DNA of 64,000 nt from Neopestalotiopsis rosae. Lineage: Eukaryota > Ascomycota > Sordariomycetes > Amphisphaeriales > Sporocadaceae. Location: contig JALGAS010000008.1 of the NCBI GenBank assembly GCA_023078685.1, forward strand, positions 124,001-188,000, read 5' to 3'. The translations under genes and the position numbers were made by a program. This document shows positions 43,592 through 54,651 of the stretch, in pieces; the first letter of the stretch is position 1; each line of letters opens with the position of its first letter. The notes under the pieces were generated by a model. The model did not search any database. It was not told the DNA's origin and worked only from the letters and a program-made list of their open reading frames with translations.

Positions 43592-46310
43592 CTAGGAGTT
43601 GGCCTTGACACGCTTCTGTGGTATCCGCGGCGTAGGCGGTTTGGTCTTGCCCATGCCATTGACTTGGGGTGCTCCGCCCATGCTCGCTGGCGTGGCAGCT
43701 CCGCTGTCGTCCTCGTTCTTTACGCCAGACGGTCGTCGACGCTTATTGCTTGCCGGGCTTGTGTTGGCGCTGGGCCCACTGGAACTTGTGCCTTGCTGAC
43801 TCCGCTGCACAGCCATACCAGGAGCCTGCATGTGACTCAGAGCTGGGCTACCACCCATGTGAGGCGATCCGGGAAGCTGATGATGGGCGGCCGCTGGGGA
43901 AGCTCCCATGTTGAATTGGCTAAAGCTGGGCGTCCGGGGATTGCCCATCACACCTCCAGGCTGACCGTTCATCATATTTTGTGCGCCTCCGTTTACAATA
44001 TTCTGGTTGACGTATTCATTAAGTGCTGTCTTGGGCGAGTACTGGGGATTTGACAACGAGTACGCCATGAGAGGGTTGAGTAGGTTCATGACCTCAACCA
44101 TTTCCAAATACTCAAATACGGACGATGGGACTCCCATATTTTGGTTAATGGAGGAGTGCGGCAAATCAATCTCGGGAGGGGCCGTAGGCGGCGACTTGAA
44201 CTGCTTTTGTTTGCCCTTCTTGCTCATCTCCGGCGACTGTTTGGCATCCCCAAAGTTGAGTTTTGTCCAGTCTTTGACCCAGTTGTGGTTGGGCATGGCT
44301 GAATGAAGGACCATGGACCTGGATAGGTATTCCTCCTGGGCAGTCGTAGTAAACTCAAACAGTGATAGCTTCTGGCTTGAGTCGAAAATGGCCTGCAGTT
44401 TACCATTCGTGATCACTCGCGTGTTGTCGCCAAACGAGTACGTAATACACGAGTCGGTATTCTCCAGATGATGAGACCCATCTCCCAGACTCTTGTCGCT
44501 CATGCGAGAGCCAAACGCAAGTTGAATACGGGTAACACCACCTCGGAAATGCAATTGAAAGTATCGTGCAAGAGCAGATGCAACAATTTCATACGTCTTC
44601 TCGGTCGCTTCTTGCGAGCTGGTGTCCATGAGACCATAGCGAAATGTGCCATTCGGCGAAAAGAATTGCCGAACGAAACTCGGCCAGTACTCATCGTTAT
44701 CGTCCACCGGCCCCTTTACATATTGATTAGTCATATTCATACATCTCCCTCCATCGAGAACGACATTTACTTACCACGAAGGCATTGAGATGTTCGGCAA
44801 AAGAGACCAGTTTCAGTATGCACTGGCCACGGATATTGCCCTCATTCTTTTGCTGCATCTGTTGTTGCTGCATCTGGAAGTTCTTCATCTGAGCAGCCTG
44901 AGCCTGCAAAAGCTGCATATTAGGGCCTTGAGGCTGCGGCTGTTGTAGGCTTGCCGCTTGTCCTTGCTGCGGCTGTTGCGCCTGAGGCCCGGTTTGATTT
45001 GCCTGAGCCGGCGTCTGCTGTTGAGTAGGTGGCTGACTCGTCTGGCTATTGGCTGGGGTCGAGGCTTGAGGGGGAGGCTGAGTGGTGTTTGGCGCCTGTG
45101 GTCCAGCTTGTGCGGCTGGTTGCGGCTGTGGTTGTTGCCCGGGAGCCTGAGGCGTAGGTTGATTTGCCTGGGTTGCTTGCTGCTGCTGCTGTTGTTGCGC
45201 AGCCTGTTGTTGCTGAGCCGCTTGTTGCTGCTGCTGGGCTTGCTGCTGCTGTTGCTGTTGAGCAGCTTGCTGTTGCTGGTTCTGGGCAGCCTGTTGGGCC
45301 TGCTGAGCCTGCTGAGCCTGTTGCTGCTGCTGCTGCTGCTGGGCCTGTTGATTCTGAGCAGCCTGTTGCTGGGCCTGCTGCTGCTGGGCTTGCTGGGCCT
45401 GTTGAGCCTGTTGAGCCTGTTGTGCCTGTTGTGCCTGTTGTGCCTGCTGAGCCTGCTGCTGAGCCTGCTGCATTGTGGCCATCTGTTGAGCAAGGGCAGC
45501 ATTATGGCTCATCATCTGCTGCTGAGGATTCATTTGTCCAGGGTGCCCAGGCTGACCGGCGTGCTGCATTTGTTGTTGCTGCTGCTGCTGCTGCTGCTGG
45601 ATCAAGTGCTGCATCATCTGATGGACTGTGTTAGCATGGCATGCGTTCGGCTCGAGTATACATGACTTACAGCCTGCTGCTGGATATGTTGCTGTGGGTG
45701 CTGGCCTTGTTGGGCAAGATGGGCTTGTTGAATATGCGCCGGGACACCCATCGGTCGCATGCCAGCATTCATATTATTTCTTATTTGCTGAAACTGCTGA
45801 GCAGTCATTTGGACGTTTGGGTTCATATGTTGTCCTACAGGCATGCCGTTGCCGGCCATACTGCCATATATACCCTGCTGCTGTGCCAACATTTGCTGTT
45901 GTCGCTGTTGATTCATCATTTGCTGCTGCCTCATTTGCGCAGCCAAAGCAGGGTTCTGTGCGGCCACTATACACAAGATTTGTCAGTCTCATACCATGGG
46001 CTTACTGCGAGGTTCTGGGCGGGCACTTACTCAACTGTGCCTGATGTTGTGCTTGCTGTTGCTGGTGGAACAGCTGGGGGTTCATCTGCTGCATGGCCTG
46101 TCCATGCTGATTTGGATGCATACCGGCCATGAATGCTGCCGGATTCGGCTGACCGCCGGGCGCAGAAACCATGTGGCCAGCCATTTGAGGGGCCATCCCC
46201 GGCTGGCTTCCGGGCTGGCTAGGATTGTGAGCCATCCCCGGGGCCATGGCATGACCAGCATGGACACCTTGAGGCATTCCGGGATGGAATGCACCCGGCA
46301 TCGTCATCAT
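43592..46310 (-). CDS. LIM-binding domain transcriptional co-regulator, PtaB-like, with long polyQ region
   Basis: Nuclear co-regulator of about 846 aa related to LIM-domain-binding (LDB) proteins such as Aspergillus PtaB, partner of the Flo8-type factor SomA in adhesion and development. Exons: 46310-46031, 45966-45671, 45617-44775 and 44713-43592. Joins read HQAQL|MAAQNPAL and AEHLNAFV|GPVDDNDEYW. The N-terminus MMTMPGAFHPGMPQG is Met/Pro/Gly-rich. Residues about 190-450 are almost pure Gln/Ala/Pro with (QQA)n repeats. The LIM-bind domain runs from LVSFAEHLNAFV through DEYWPSFVRQFFSPNGTFRYGLM to EYLEMVEVMNLLNPLMAYS. The tail is low complexity with basic NKRRRPSGVKNE and ends PRIPQKRVKANS. 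PolyQ makes all frames open here; only the minus frame has conserved domains. Region upstream is long (4.3 kb). Confidence 0.88.
45175..45472. repeat. CAG/CTG and nine-base (Gln-Gln-Ala) repeat tract
   Basis: On the minus strand this stretch encodes runs of Gln and repeated Gln-Gln-Ala units. At about 45390-45450 nine-base units (CAACAGGCT-like) are tandemly repeated with third-base variation. A second CTG run lies at about 45570-45600. Such tracts vary in length between strains. Confidence 0.85.
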
Positions 46311-49300
46311 CTCTATTCCACTCGTCGACGATCCACCTCGGTGGATATCGACGCCCAACTCCCTACTGCGCTATTTCATGCACGGGTTTCGTCGCGACGG
46401 ATGGTGATCTGTGAAGTAGACATGCGACAACGTCGGTCTGTGGCGACAAGAGATGGAGAGCGTTCACAAGTGCGAACACAGTCGCGTGGAGCTTGTTGAC
46501 CTAGTCGTTAGGCGTTTGCTATCTGCGCAGGGCGGATCGGGGGACTCGGGACGCGGCTCCCAATTGGTTCATATATATATCGCGGCGACTTGACGTGCCA
46601 ACAGGGGATGACGAAGATATGACCAAGGTTTTGGGCGAGGAACAGGACGAGATGTGGTCGCGCGGTAATGAGATTGCTAATGCGACGCGCAAATCTAGTC
46701 CGAGATGACAGTCAGCCCTCGTCGTGCCTTGTTCGCAGCTTCGCGCGGCTGGGCTAGTCGTGCCCGTTGACTGGGAACTGGGACGGGGTCGTTGGCTGCA
46801 GCGTCGGTGGTGGTCCGGGGAAACATGCAGCGAAGAAAATTTACACGTGCAGAATACGAAAGATCGAGAGCGAGCAGTCGGAGTATGACAGACTCGCTGA
46901 TCTTGCGCTTTTGCCTATTCTCCCAAGTGTCTGTCGTGGGATGCTGAGAGCGGGCGGCAGACGCAGCGCAAAAAGACGTGGGCGTGTTTATGAATCCGAA
47001 TGGCGGGTAACAAGCTAAAAAAAGGGAAAGGCCCAGTCCAGGATCAGTGCGTGGTAGAGGGCGAGAGATGCGAGGACATGGAGAAAATGGGAGCACGACC
47101 CAGAATGGGGTCAAACCCACTCAAGACGAGCTTTGATTGGAGGGTCGGCGCAGGAAAATGGTGTTTCTCCGTGCTCCACTTGTGATTTGAACGAATCAGA
47201 GCCCGTGGCCCCCCTACGAGCTGATCTCTCACTGATGGAAAGGAGGGAGAAAGACCTGGGATTAAGGTCAGGCAAGGTCCGGTCTGGCCTGGAACTGCTT
47301 GACTGATGGAATCCTGCCTCTCTGTATTAGTTCTGGATAAATGAATACTCGGATGCAAGCGGTTTGTGCAAGTAGGTTGACGTGATCGGTGATCCGGACT
47401 AAAATCGCAATTCTCAGGGGGTCTCCTTCAGTGAGTATTGCTCACCCAGAGAGTTTGCTCCCAATTGCAATGTAGGTAAGCACGGTAGAAAGCTTGTTAT
47501 CCACCGATGCGACCAACAGGTTTGAGGTTGAGTTCCCTGGGTGGGGATGATACGTTTGGGTCTTGTCTCCTGTGTGGAAATCTACTCACCGGACGTTCTA
47601 TGAGATTCTGATGGATGTCGTTATTGATTAAACGTTGGCAGTTCGCGTTGTCCCCGTCCAACTGTTTAGTCTGCACAAGAAAAACGTTTTCCTGTCGTGC
47701 AAGCATCAGCAACAATGCAGGCCAAATGGATAGATATCATTTGAAATCTGCTGCCATAAAGGTAAGAGCGGCCACTAAGGGACTATTTCCCCGTGGTGCA
47801 AAGTCGGGGCGTCGATCCCTCCGATCTATTTCGTGCTAGACAGGTACGGATATACTACTTACATTCAATGTTCATGTAAGCACATAAGCAGAACGTGAGC
47901 GCCAGGGACTAATGAACCGATTGAAACGATCAGTATTTTTTTTTTCGCTGTATGAATGGCAATCCGAAGTTCTTCAATCGCCACGTCACAATACTCTTTC
48001 GACGTACAATTAGGCTCACACAATGGAAATTCGTCTTGGTCGTGGTGCTGGAAAAGGAAGGAGGCCAGACGGTCTATTCTGTATGTCTTGGTGCAATAAG
48101 TCGCTTAAGCCGATGTATACCTTGCTGACGATGGCAAACTGCTGATGTGGAACGAGGAACGAGGAATGCACAATCGTGTCGAGCAATAGTCTGCTGTTAT
48201 GACTGGAAGTATCTTGACCGACTTGCTACCTGAAAGCCAAATCCGGCCGGCAGTGCGTATATTTATGTCAGAGTGGAAATCAGTCATCGGCCTTTTTCCG
48301 TTGGAACCTAGTTCTTGATGCCTTGGACGAGTGTCTGTGGGGATGGTTTCGGTGAGTGAGTTCAATCGCTTACATGAACGAGAACGAACATGAAGCGGAC
48401 GGCAGGGTAATAAATGCATATATGTATTAAAGTAATCAGTAGGTATAAAATCATTGCCATCAGCCCAGGGAATTCGCGACAAGGACATTACAGTCGCTTG
48501 ATTTGCAACTGAAGATCACTGCGTCGCCATTTTCTCAGAGAGATGAGTCGAGGGGCTTACTTCGACATCCGAAGATTTAGAATTGCCAAATATTCAGTAT
48601 CAAGCTTGGGTCTTGCATAAGTCCGGCAGCTACATCAGGGTTCGTTGCTTGTGCGACGGCATCCTGTTTGGGGAGCTCAAAGTGAATGGAAGAATGAGTG
48701 CCGAAAAAAAAAGGGCCGTCTCCAAGCAAAACGAAGGTCCTGCTTTCTCTTGATAGTACCAATTCCTAGCACTGGCAAAAGCTATTCATGCCATATGTTA
48801 CTGATAGAGTCGCTGAAACAGAAACCGCCTCGACCGTTTCTTATATGCATTTGTCTGCACCGTGAATATCACTATGCATTTAGTAGGGGGGTGCTTCTAT
48901 TTTTGGCCGTGACACTTTGTAGGGGGGCCAACTCGATTAGAGCGACAGCTGCCCCAATTACGTACCTGCCTGAGCCTTGATGTTTTCATATCATAACCTT
49001 GGCCACCTTAGGCACCTGGAGGGTCGCTGCATTTGCACAAAGATGAAGTTTGATTTCAACCTTCATTGGAACCTAAGGTTGCTGGAGTCCAGTGTCGGCG
49101 CCAACCCGTCTACTAACCAGAATGAATCCAGCGGAAAATCATGCGACCGGCAAAGGGCCCCGCCTGCCCTCAGTGGTTGCCCGTCAAGGAACCAGGTGAG
49201 CGCTGGGCTCCCCACTTTAAATTTTTCTGCCTCGTTGGAATGGGGCCCAGAAAAAAGTATTCAAATATCTCCCACGAGAGCCGCAAACGTTCTGAACTTT

Positions 49301-50646
49301 TTCTTCCCAATATCAACAAACACAATTCCACCGTCTGCGGGCAGACAGGTGCACATTCAGGCCAGCTCCCATGAGCTGGCCACTGTCCTATTATTCTATG
49401 TGGTAAGCAAGCAGGTTTCCCCTTCCTATCGAAAGAGCGCGCGCATCGGCAGAATTATTCATCTTCCCCATTCAACGGATGACAACCAACGTCTCTTCTT
49501 TCTCAAACTAGAATCGACCATGAAGAAGTCAACCCGACGTCGGTCTCCTCGCGGAGGCTGTTACTTGCCAGTAAAATTGTCTGATTGCTATCGCGCACTT
49601 CTGTGTTTCCACGCAAGATGTGCGCCTTGGCTTTGGGGGAAGATTTGTCGCATTGAGCGCTCGCGTCACATTTTGCATGAGCTCCAAGCTAACTCGACCC
49701 CCTCCACAGATCCTGTGCTACATTACTACGCTTCAGTGCGTGTCCGCGATCGCGATTTACGAGATATTCTTCGTGACGGACTCGTCCTTGATTCTTTCCT
49801 ACCATGCTTCTATACACTAATTCACACAGCCTTGTCGCTGTTGCTATACTAAGTAAAAGGTTAGTCGCATATTTTCTTTACAGCGCACGTCAGCAGCAAA
49901 TCACACATGCTTCTAGTGATTCAAAACATTCCTAATTCGCAGTTTCCACTCGAGCTTGTCGCCATCGAGCCTTTTTAGACAAGTAGATGAGGGCAGCAAT
50001 CTTCCTTGGATGTATGAAGAACATACACATCTATCACATTTGTCCTGGTCATTACGAGAGTTGGACATTTGCTAACAGATTGTTTCAGTCGTAGGTTTCC
50101 ACAGCCCATCGCGTGCAACGCGCCGTATCCACGTAAAAATAGGGTATCAGTGTACGATCAGAATCAACGTCGTCGAACTCGATCCAGGCCAGATTAGAAT
50201 AATTATTAAAAATGAGGATACTGCTTTCACGCTATCAACTCTCTTGAGTGTTTCCAATGTCCATCTAGTGATATGTCTATTGCATTGCAACCTGTCACGA
50301 CTGTTGGCCGTAAAATGTTTGCCAATCATGATGCTCCAAATGCTTGCAAACGCGATTGCGCTGTAGTTTCTAAACATTCACGTAAAATTCAGATTTTCAA
50401 AACCAGTCTATGTAGTGGTATCTTGAAATGACTTTGTCGCTCCATCCACGGTTCATTTTCGCAATGCTTGTGCCTATGTTTTCCTGTTATACGCGTTTGC
50501 ATCCAAAGAAGAAAGTCTACCCAAATCATGGATATACCTCTGTAACGCCATACTCTTTTCCAAACGGATATTCCCATGTTGACCGCGAACTCCATTGGTG
50601 GCGCATTCAAGCGAGGACACATGTCAACCCGTCGTACATTGTGCTT
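46311..50646. other. 4.3-kb region upstream of the PtaB-like gene
   Basis: Largest gap in the window. A 291-codon plus-strand ORF (48977-49852) is open but has no domain, no convincing start context and biased composition; I do not call it. An ORF at 46695-47120 (-) is equally unsupported. The region may hold long leaders and promoter elements of the LIM-binding regulator, and 3' sequence of the HbrB gene at the right end. Confidence 0.35.
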
Positions 50647-53550
50647 CTAAACAGGTATCCCAAGTCCGTCTCTCGATGCTCCCAGGCCAATACCAAGTCC
50701 ATTCATTCCTCCAACACCTCCGCTCAATGCGCTGTTGGCTCGGCTATGGCCACCGATGCTTCGCTGCGCAGACACGTCTCTCTTGATTCTGCCTCCCACC
50801 ATGCCCCTTCTGTTTCTACCTGTTCTTCCACGGCCAAGCCAGTTGAGCTTGAGAAGCCTTCCAAGCTCGGCAACTTGCTTCGATCCAGGATCTTCCAGTC
50901 TGTTCGAATCTGGCGATGGCGCATTGCCTCCTACTGAAGCCAGGACAGACATGCACTGAAGCATGCGGCCCACCATATCGGTGACCTGTTTGGATCCGGT
51001 CTCTGCTTCTTGATCACGGTTCCTGTCGCGATCACTATCTGCTCGCGCTCGGCCGCCAAGAGACCGCAGAAGACCTTGGCTGCCGTCTCCTCCACTGCCC
51101 CCAGAGCCGAAAGATACGTTGGATATCGCACGACTTCTGGATGGATTGCTGCCTTCGTTAAGCAATGTGCTGCTGGAGCTGTTGTATGATGCAACAGATG
51201 GATCCAGGCTCATGGCAGTACCAGGGCGAGCGGAGTCCAGTATATTCGTGTGATCTCTAGGCGAGCTTGACATCATCACTTCTCCTGGAGGAGGCGGGCT
51301 TGATAAAGCCAGGCTCGCCAGACTACCCGGGAGATGCTCAAGACTCAATCGTGAGAATATAGTCCTTAGCTTGTCGTACCTTGGCAGAATCAACCCATCT
51401 CTGAAAGCTAGGAGGACCAGTCTGCGAACATCCAAAACAGTCCCCAATTCTTTTGCCGTTGATCCAGGCCCACCATTAACACCGCCCCAGAAATCTCGGG
51501 CCTGCTCCGGAGTCAACAAAGTTCCATTGCCTGAAAATTCGAGATCAAGTGGCAGGAAGACAGCCTGCATATATGGGAGGATCGTGGTAAACGTGGCCAT
51601 CCAGACATCGACCAGTGCTGGAATTAGTTTGTTCGTGTCCTCGGTCCCGCTTCTGCGCAGAGTATGGTCAAGGCTTGCGAAGCCGGTGAACAGTAGCTCC
51701 CGCAGGTCCTCCATAATGATATGAGCCGAGCGCCGTTGTATGCACCACTGAATGTGCATGGTGACGACGCGGTTGAAATCTTCAATTGGCAGCCTGAGAT
51801 CCTCTCCCTCAAATACGGCCAAGAGCTTTGCCTTGATATAAGGCCATGCATCATCAAGCGTCATATTGTGCAGCCCATACTTGGAGCCATCGACTGGATC
51901 ATACATGGCTAAAGCATGGCCGCTTTGTGTCTGTGATAAACTTGAACCCAGAGAGCTCGGACCGGGCCATTCTGGATTACTGGTAGTGTTGTTAAGCGTA
52001 AAGACGGATTCATTGTCATGGGCCATGCCCAATTTATCCTCTTTTCGCTTGTCACGTAGGGCGCGCCCACCATGCCGCAGATCAAGCCCGGAAACGGATT
52101 TGCTAAAGCTGGTAGTCGTGGGTGCCGGGCTTTGGGGAGGGAGATTGAAGTTGTACAAACTGGTTGGCGCATTTGGATCGACTGGTCTACTGTTGCTTGC
52201 AGCGGAGGATAAGGGTAAGTGGTAGTCATCCTTTCCTGAAATCTTGTGCTTCTGCCTAGAAAGGAAGTGGTGTTTCTTCTCCTTTTCCTTGGCCGCAGGT
52301 CCATCGGCGGATGTGTCGATGGGTCGAATAGTTGCTGAAGACGAATTATTTAGATTGTACATTGATTGACTTTCAACGAGTGAAGCTGTGCTAAAATTGC
52401 CTCTTTGCAAGGACGCAAGAGCGGATCCAATCTTACCAGGGCTAGGAAGTGGTTTTTCTTTCGAGTCGCCTTTAACGTCGATCTTCTTGGGCCGTGAGAA
52501 GAGTTTGACCTTGGACTTTTCGGCCTTGGCTGGTTTTTCTGGGATTGTAAGTGGTGGTAGGTATGGAGATGCGCCTTGTTGTGTTTGCTCTGTTGTCGGC
52601 AAGTTTGGCGAAGACTGTGGTGACGCTCTCGGGAACACTACGTTTGCCGCCGCTGTAGCAGCCGACGACCCAAGCAGTCCATTGTGATAAGTTTGTTCGT
52701 TGCTTCTCGTGGGGCCCAAGAGTGTACCCCCTTCCCGGACGCTCGCTTCCGTGAGACTCAGCATTGGCGGACTGAGTGGTCCTCTGGTACTCGCAGCTGA
52801 TTCAGAGCCTCCCCCTTGTATCGGCCGCGCTGCAGGCCGTCTGAGCGTCTCTGTCCCTTCGCTCCCAGGAAAAGGCACAGTCTGCGATCGGGTACGACTG
52901 TGCTGTTGATGTTGATGCTGCTGCACTGCAGCCTGAGCCGCTATGTGGCTGGCCGGTAGCGCTCCAGAAGGAGAACGGGTACTTCCGCCTACAGTATCTA
53001 TGCTCGATGTTGAAAGGCTGAGGCTGCTTTTGCTCGGAAGGGTGGAATCAAATAGACCTTGGGTTTGCGAATGTTTTCTCGTGTGTAACGCTCTCGACGG
53101 TAGCGTCAACGGTGATGCAGTTCGCACACTGTTCGTCTCGGTATTCGGATTCGATCGTACGGGGCGCGAGAAGTTATGCAGACTGCTCGAGCTGCTATTT
53201 GCGTGCTGCGTAAAGCTGGCGTAGCTTGGACTCGTCACGCCACCCCCGCCGTTTCTCTCAACAGGAGACTGAGGACTTCGCACGTTGGTCAATGAGATCT
53301 GTTCTTCACTACTTGAGGATTCGATCCTTCGTATCTGGGGTCGGGCCGAGTGTTGCGATGAGGACGACGCCGACGGATGCTGGTACGGCTGGGGCAGCGG
53401 TCGCAGTGGAGGATGAGGGGCTGAACTGGAGCCATCATCTCGTCCGCTGCTGCCAGAGGCTGCCGCCGCCGCCGCCGCTGCTGATGTGGATACACTGCCG
53501 GGCAGAGGTGAGAAGGAGCCGGGAGCGCGCTGGGCGCGATTCGGCTGCAT
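50647..53550 (-). CDS. HbrB-like TORC2 subunit (Bit61/Avo2-complex type)
   Basis: Single-exon gene of about 967 aa. The HbrB-like domain lies at about residues 548-753, starting LAMYDPVDGSKYGLHNMTLD and including DDAWPYIKAKLLAVFEGEDLRLPIEDFN, HIQWCIQRRSAHIIMEDLRE, and PYMQAVFLPLDLEF. HbrB of Aspergillus is needed for hyphal branching, and the same domain is in yeast Bit61/Bit2 and human PRR5, peripheral subunits of TOR complex 2. The long N-terminal half is Ser/Pro/Gln-rich and disordered, with polyAla (STSAAAAAAAASG), polyHis/Gln and a FSRPKKIDVKGDSKEKPLPSP basic patch. The C-terminus is Gly/Arg/Ser-rich. Start chosen at 53550 (MQPNRAQRAPG); an upstream in-frame ATG at 53607 would add 19 residues. 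Confidence 0.88.
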   Translation of the reverse strand: MQPNRAQRAPGSFSPLPGSVSTSAAAAAAAASGSSGRDDGSSSAPHPPLRPLPQPYQHPSASSSSQHSARPQIRRIESSSSEEQISLTNVRSPQSPVERNGGGGVTSPSYASFTQHANSSSSSLHNFSRPVRSNPNTETNSVRTASPLTLPSRALHTRKHSQTQGLFDSTLPSKSSLSLSTSSIDTVGGSTRSPSGALPASHIAAQAAVQQHQHQQHSRTRSQTVPFPGSEGTETLRRPAARPIQGGGSESAASTRGPLSPPMLSLTEASVREGGTLLGPTRSNEQTYHNGLLGSSAATAAANVVFPRASPQSSPNLPTTEQTQQGASPYLPPLTIPEKPAKAEKSKVKLFSRPKKIDVKGDSKEKPLPSPGKIGSALASLQRGNFSTASLVESQSMYNLNNSSSATIRPIDTSADGPAAKEKEKKHHFLSRQKHKISGKDDYHLPLSSAASNSRPVDPNAPTSLYNFNLPPQSPAPTTTSFSKSVSGLDLRHGGRALRDKRKEDKLGMAHDNESVFTLNNTTSNPEWPGPSSLGSSLSQTQSGHALAMYDPVDGSKYGLHNMTLDDAWPYIKAKLLAVFEGEDLRLPIEDFNRVVTMHIQWCIQRRSAHIIMEDLRELLFTGFASLDHTLRRSGTEDTNKLIPALVDVWMATFTTILPYMQAVFLPLDLEFSGNGTLLTPEQARDFWGGVNGGPGSTAKELGTVLDVRRLVLLAFRDGLILPRYDKLRTIFSRLSLEHLPGSLASLALSSPPPPGEVMMSSSPRDHTNILDSARPGTAMSLDPSVASYNSSSSTLLNEGSNPSRSRAISNVSFGSGGSGGDGSQGLLRSLGGRARADSDRDRNRDQEAETGSKQVTDMVGRMLQCMSVLASVGGNAPSPDSNRLEDPGSKQVAELGRLLKLNWLGRGRTGRNRRGMVGGRIKRDVSAQRSIGGHSRANSALSGGVGGMNGLGIGLGASRDGLGIPV

Positions 53551-54651
53551 CGTTGCGATTTCGGTGTGTTGGAGATGGATCTGGTCAGGCTGTAGGATGC
53601 CAGTCACATCTTGTGCATTCTGACGGCAGACTCGTCAAAAGAGAGGCAACGGATTGCTCAGTATTGGTTCGTCGTAGGTGGTGCAGCTTTCTGACAGGAT
53701 CGCGCACGTCGTAGGATTTTGTAGAAGAGTAGATGTGTATGTGGGTAAGCTTCAGAAATGTTTGAATGTTGCGCGCCGCTGGTTTCCTGTCCCTCCTACT
53801 GCCCGGACCTCGAGCTACGTAGATAGTGGCTTTGCGCGCCGAACCAGAGTCGGATGGTGGGTTGGGCGGCTGAAGGGTTCCTAGCTCAGAGTTGTTCAGC
53901 TCGTCTCTGTCCAATCTTTCTTGATTGAAGGCTGTCGCAAAGAAGAGGATTAGTAACAAGATTGCCAATTCGAGCACCTTGACCAGCAATTGGAAGAAAG
54001 GAACATGGAAAGGACAGGAAAATGGGGAATATGCGACGCAAGCCGATACATGAGTAACCTACACAAATGGATGCTTCCTTGCTTGCTAGGTATATTACGC
54101 AGCACGTTAGGTAAAACAGTCCCTGCCCTACTGCTGCACCATCAATCGTCAAATCAACCCGCCCGCAGACGTGCGCCTAATCGGATCCATTCCCCAGTGC
54201 CCCGCGTTCGTCAGGGACCTCCACCGTGTGTGTCCTTGATCCATAGAGCCGAGACACGCGAGTCTCTCCAAATGTGATTACACCTAGTACCGATATCCAT
54301 ACATGGGCGGTGGATGCACAAAACACTTTCTCGTACATCAAGTAGGGAAATTCATTTCCGTTAGTCTCACTGGAAATCATTGAGGTTAGTGAAGACTCAA
54401 TCAGCGCTTCACGTCATGCTCGCAGGCTGTGGCATGTTGGTAGCACGGCTTGAGATTATTCAAATGACATTAAACAAGTGTCCAATCCAAACCGTGTACA
54501 GCAGCCGTAAACATTTGGAAACACATGTAATTCATCCTTCTTCAAACAATTCACCGCCAGTCTATACGTAAATGTACTGCTCCATCCAATGCACCGTTAC
54601 AACAACAGAGTATATAAACACCCAACCTTCATTCAAGGCACGAATGAGCAC
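53551..54651. other. intergenic between TORC2 subunit and phosphate transporter
   Basis: Leader and promoter of the HbrB-like gene and 3' region of the SPX transporter, both on the minus strand. No gene seen. Confidence 0.4.

Noticed and set aside
44958..45665. Leu-rich 235-codon plus-strand ORF and 156-codon Ala/Val ORF
   Set aside because: Both are other frames of the CAG/CTG repeat in the LIM-binding gene.
48977..49852. 291-codon plus-strand ORF
   Set aside because: No domain, no splice support, poor start context; overlaps other open frames and looks like chance in a GC-neutral gap.
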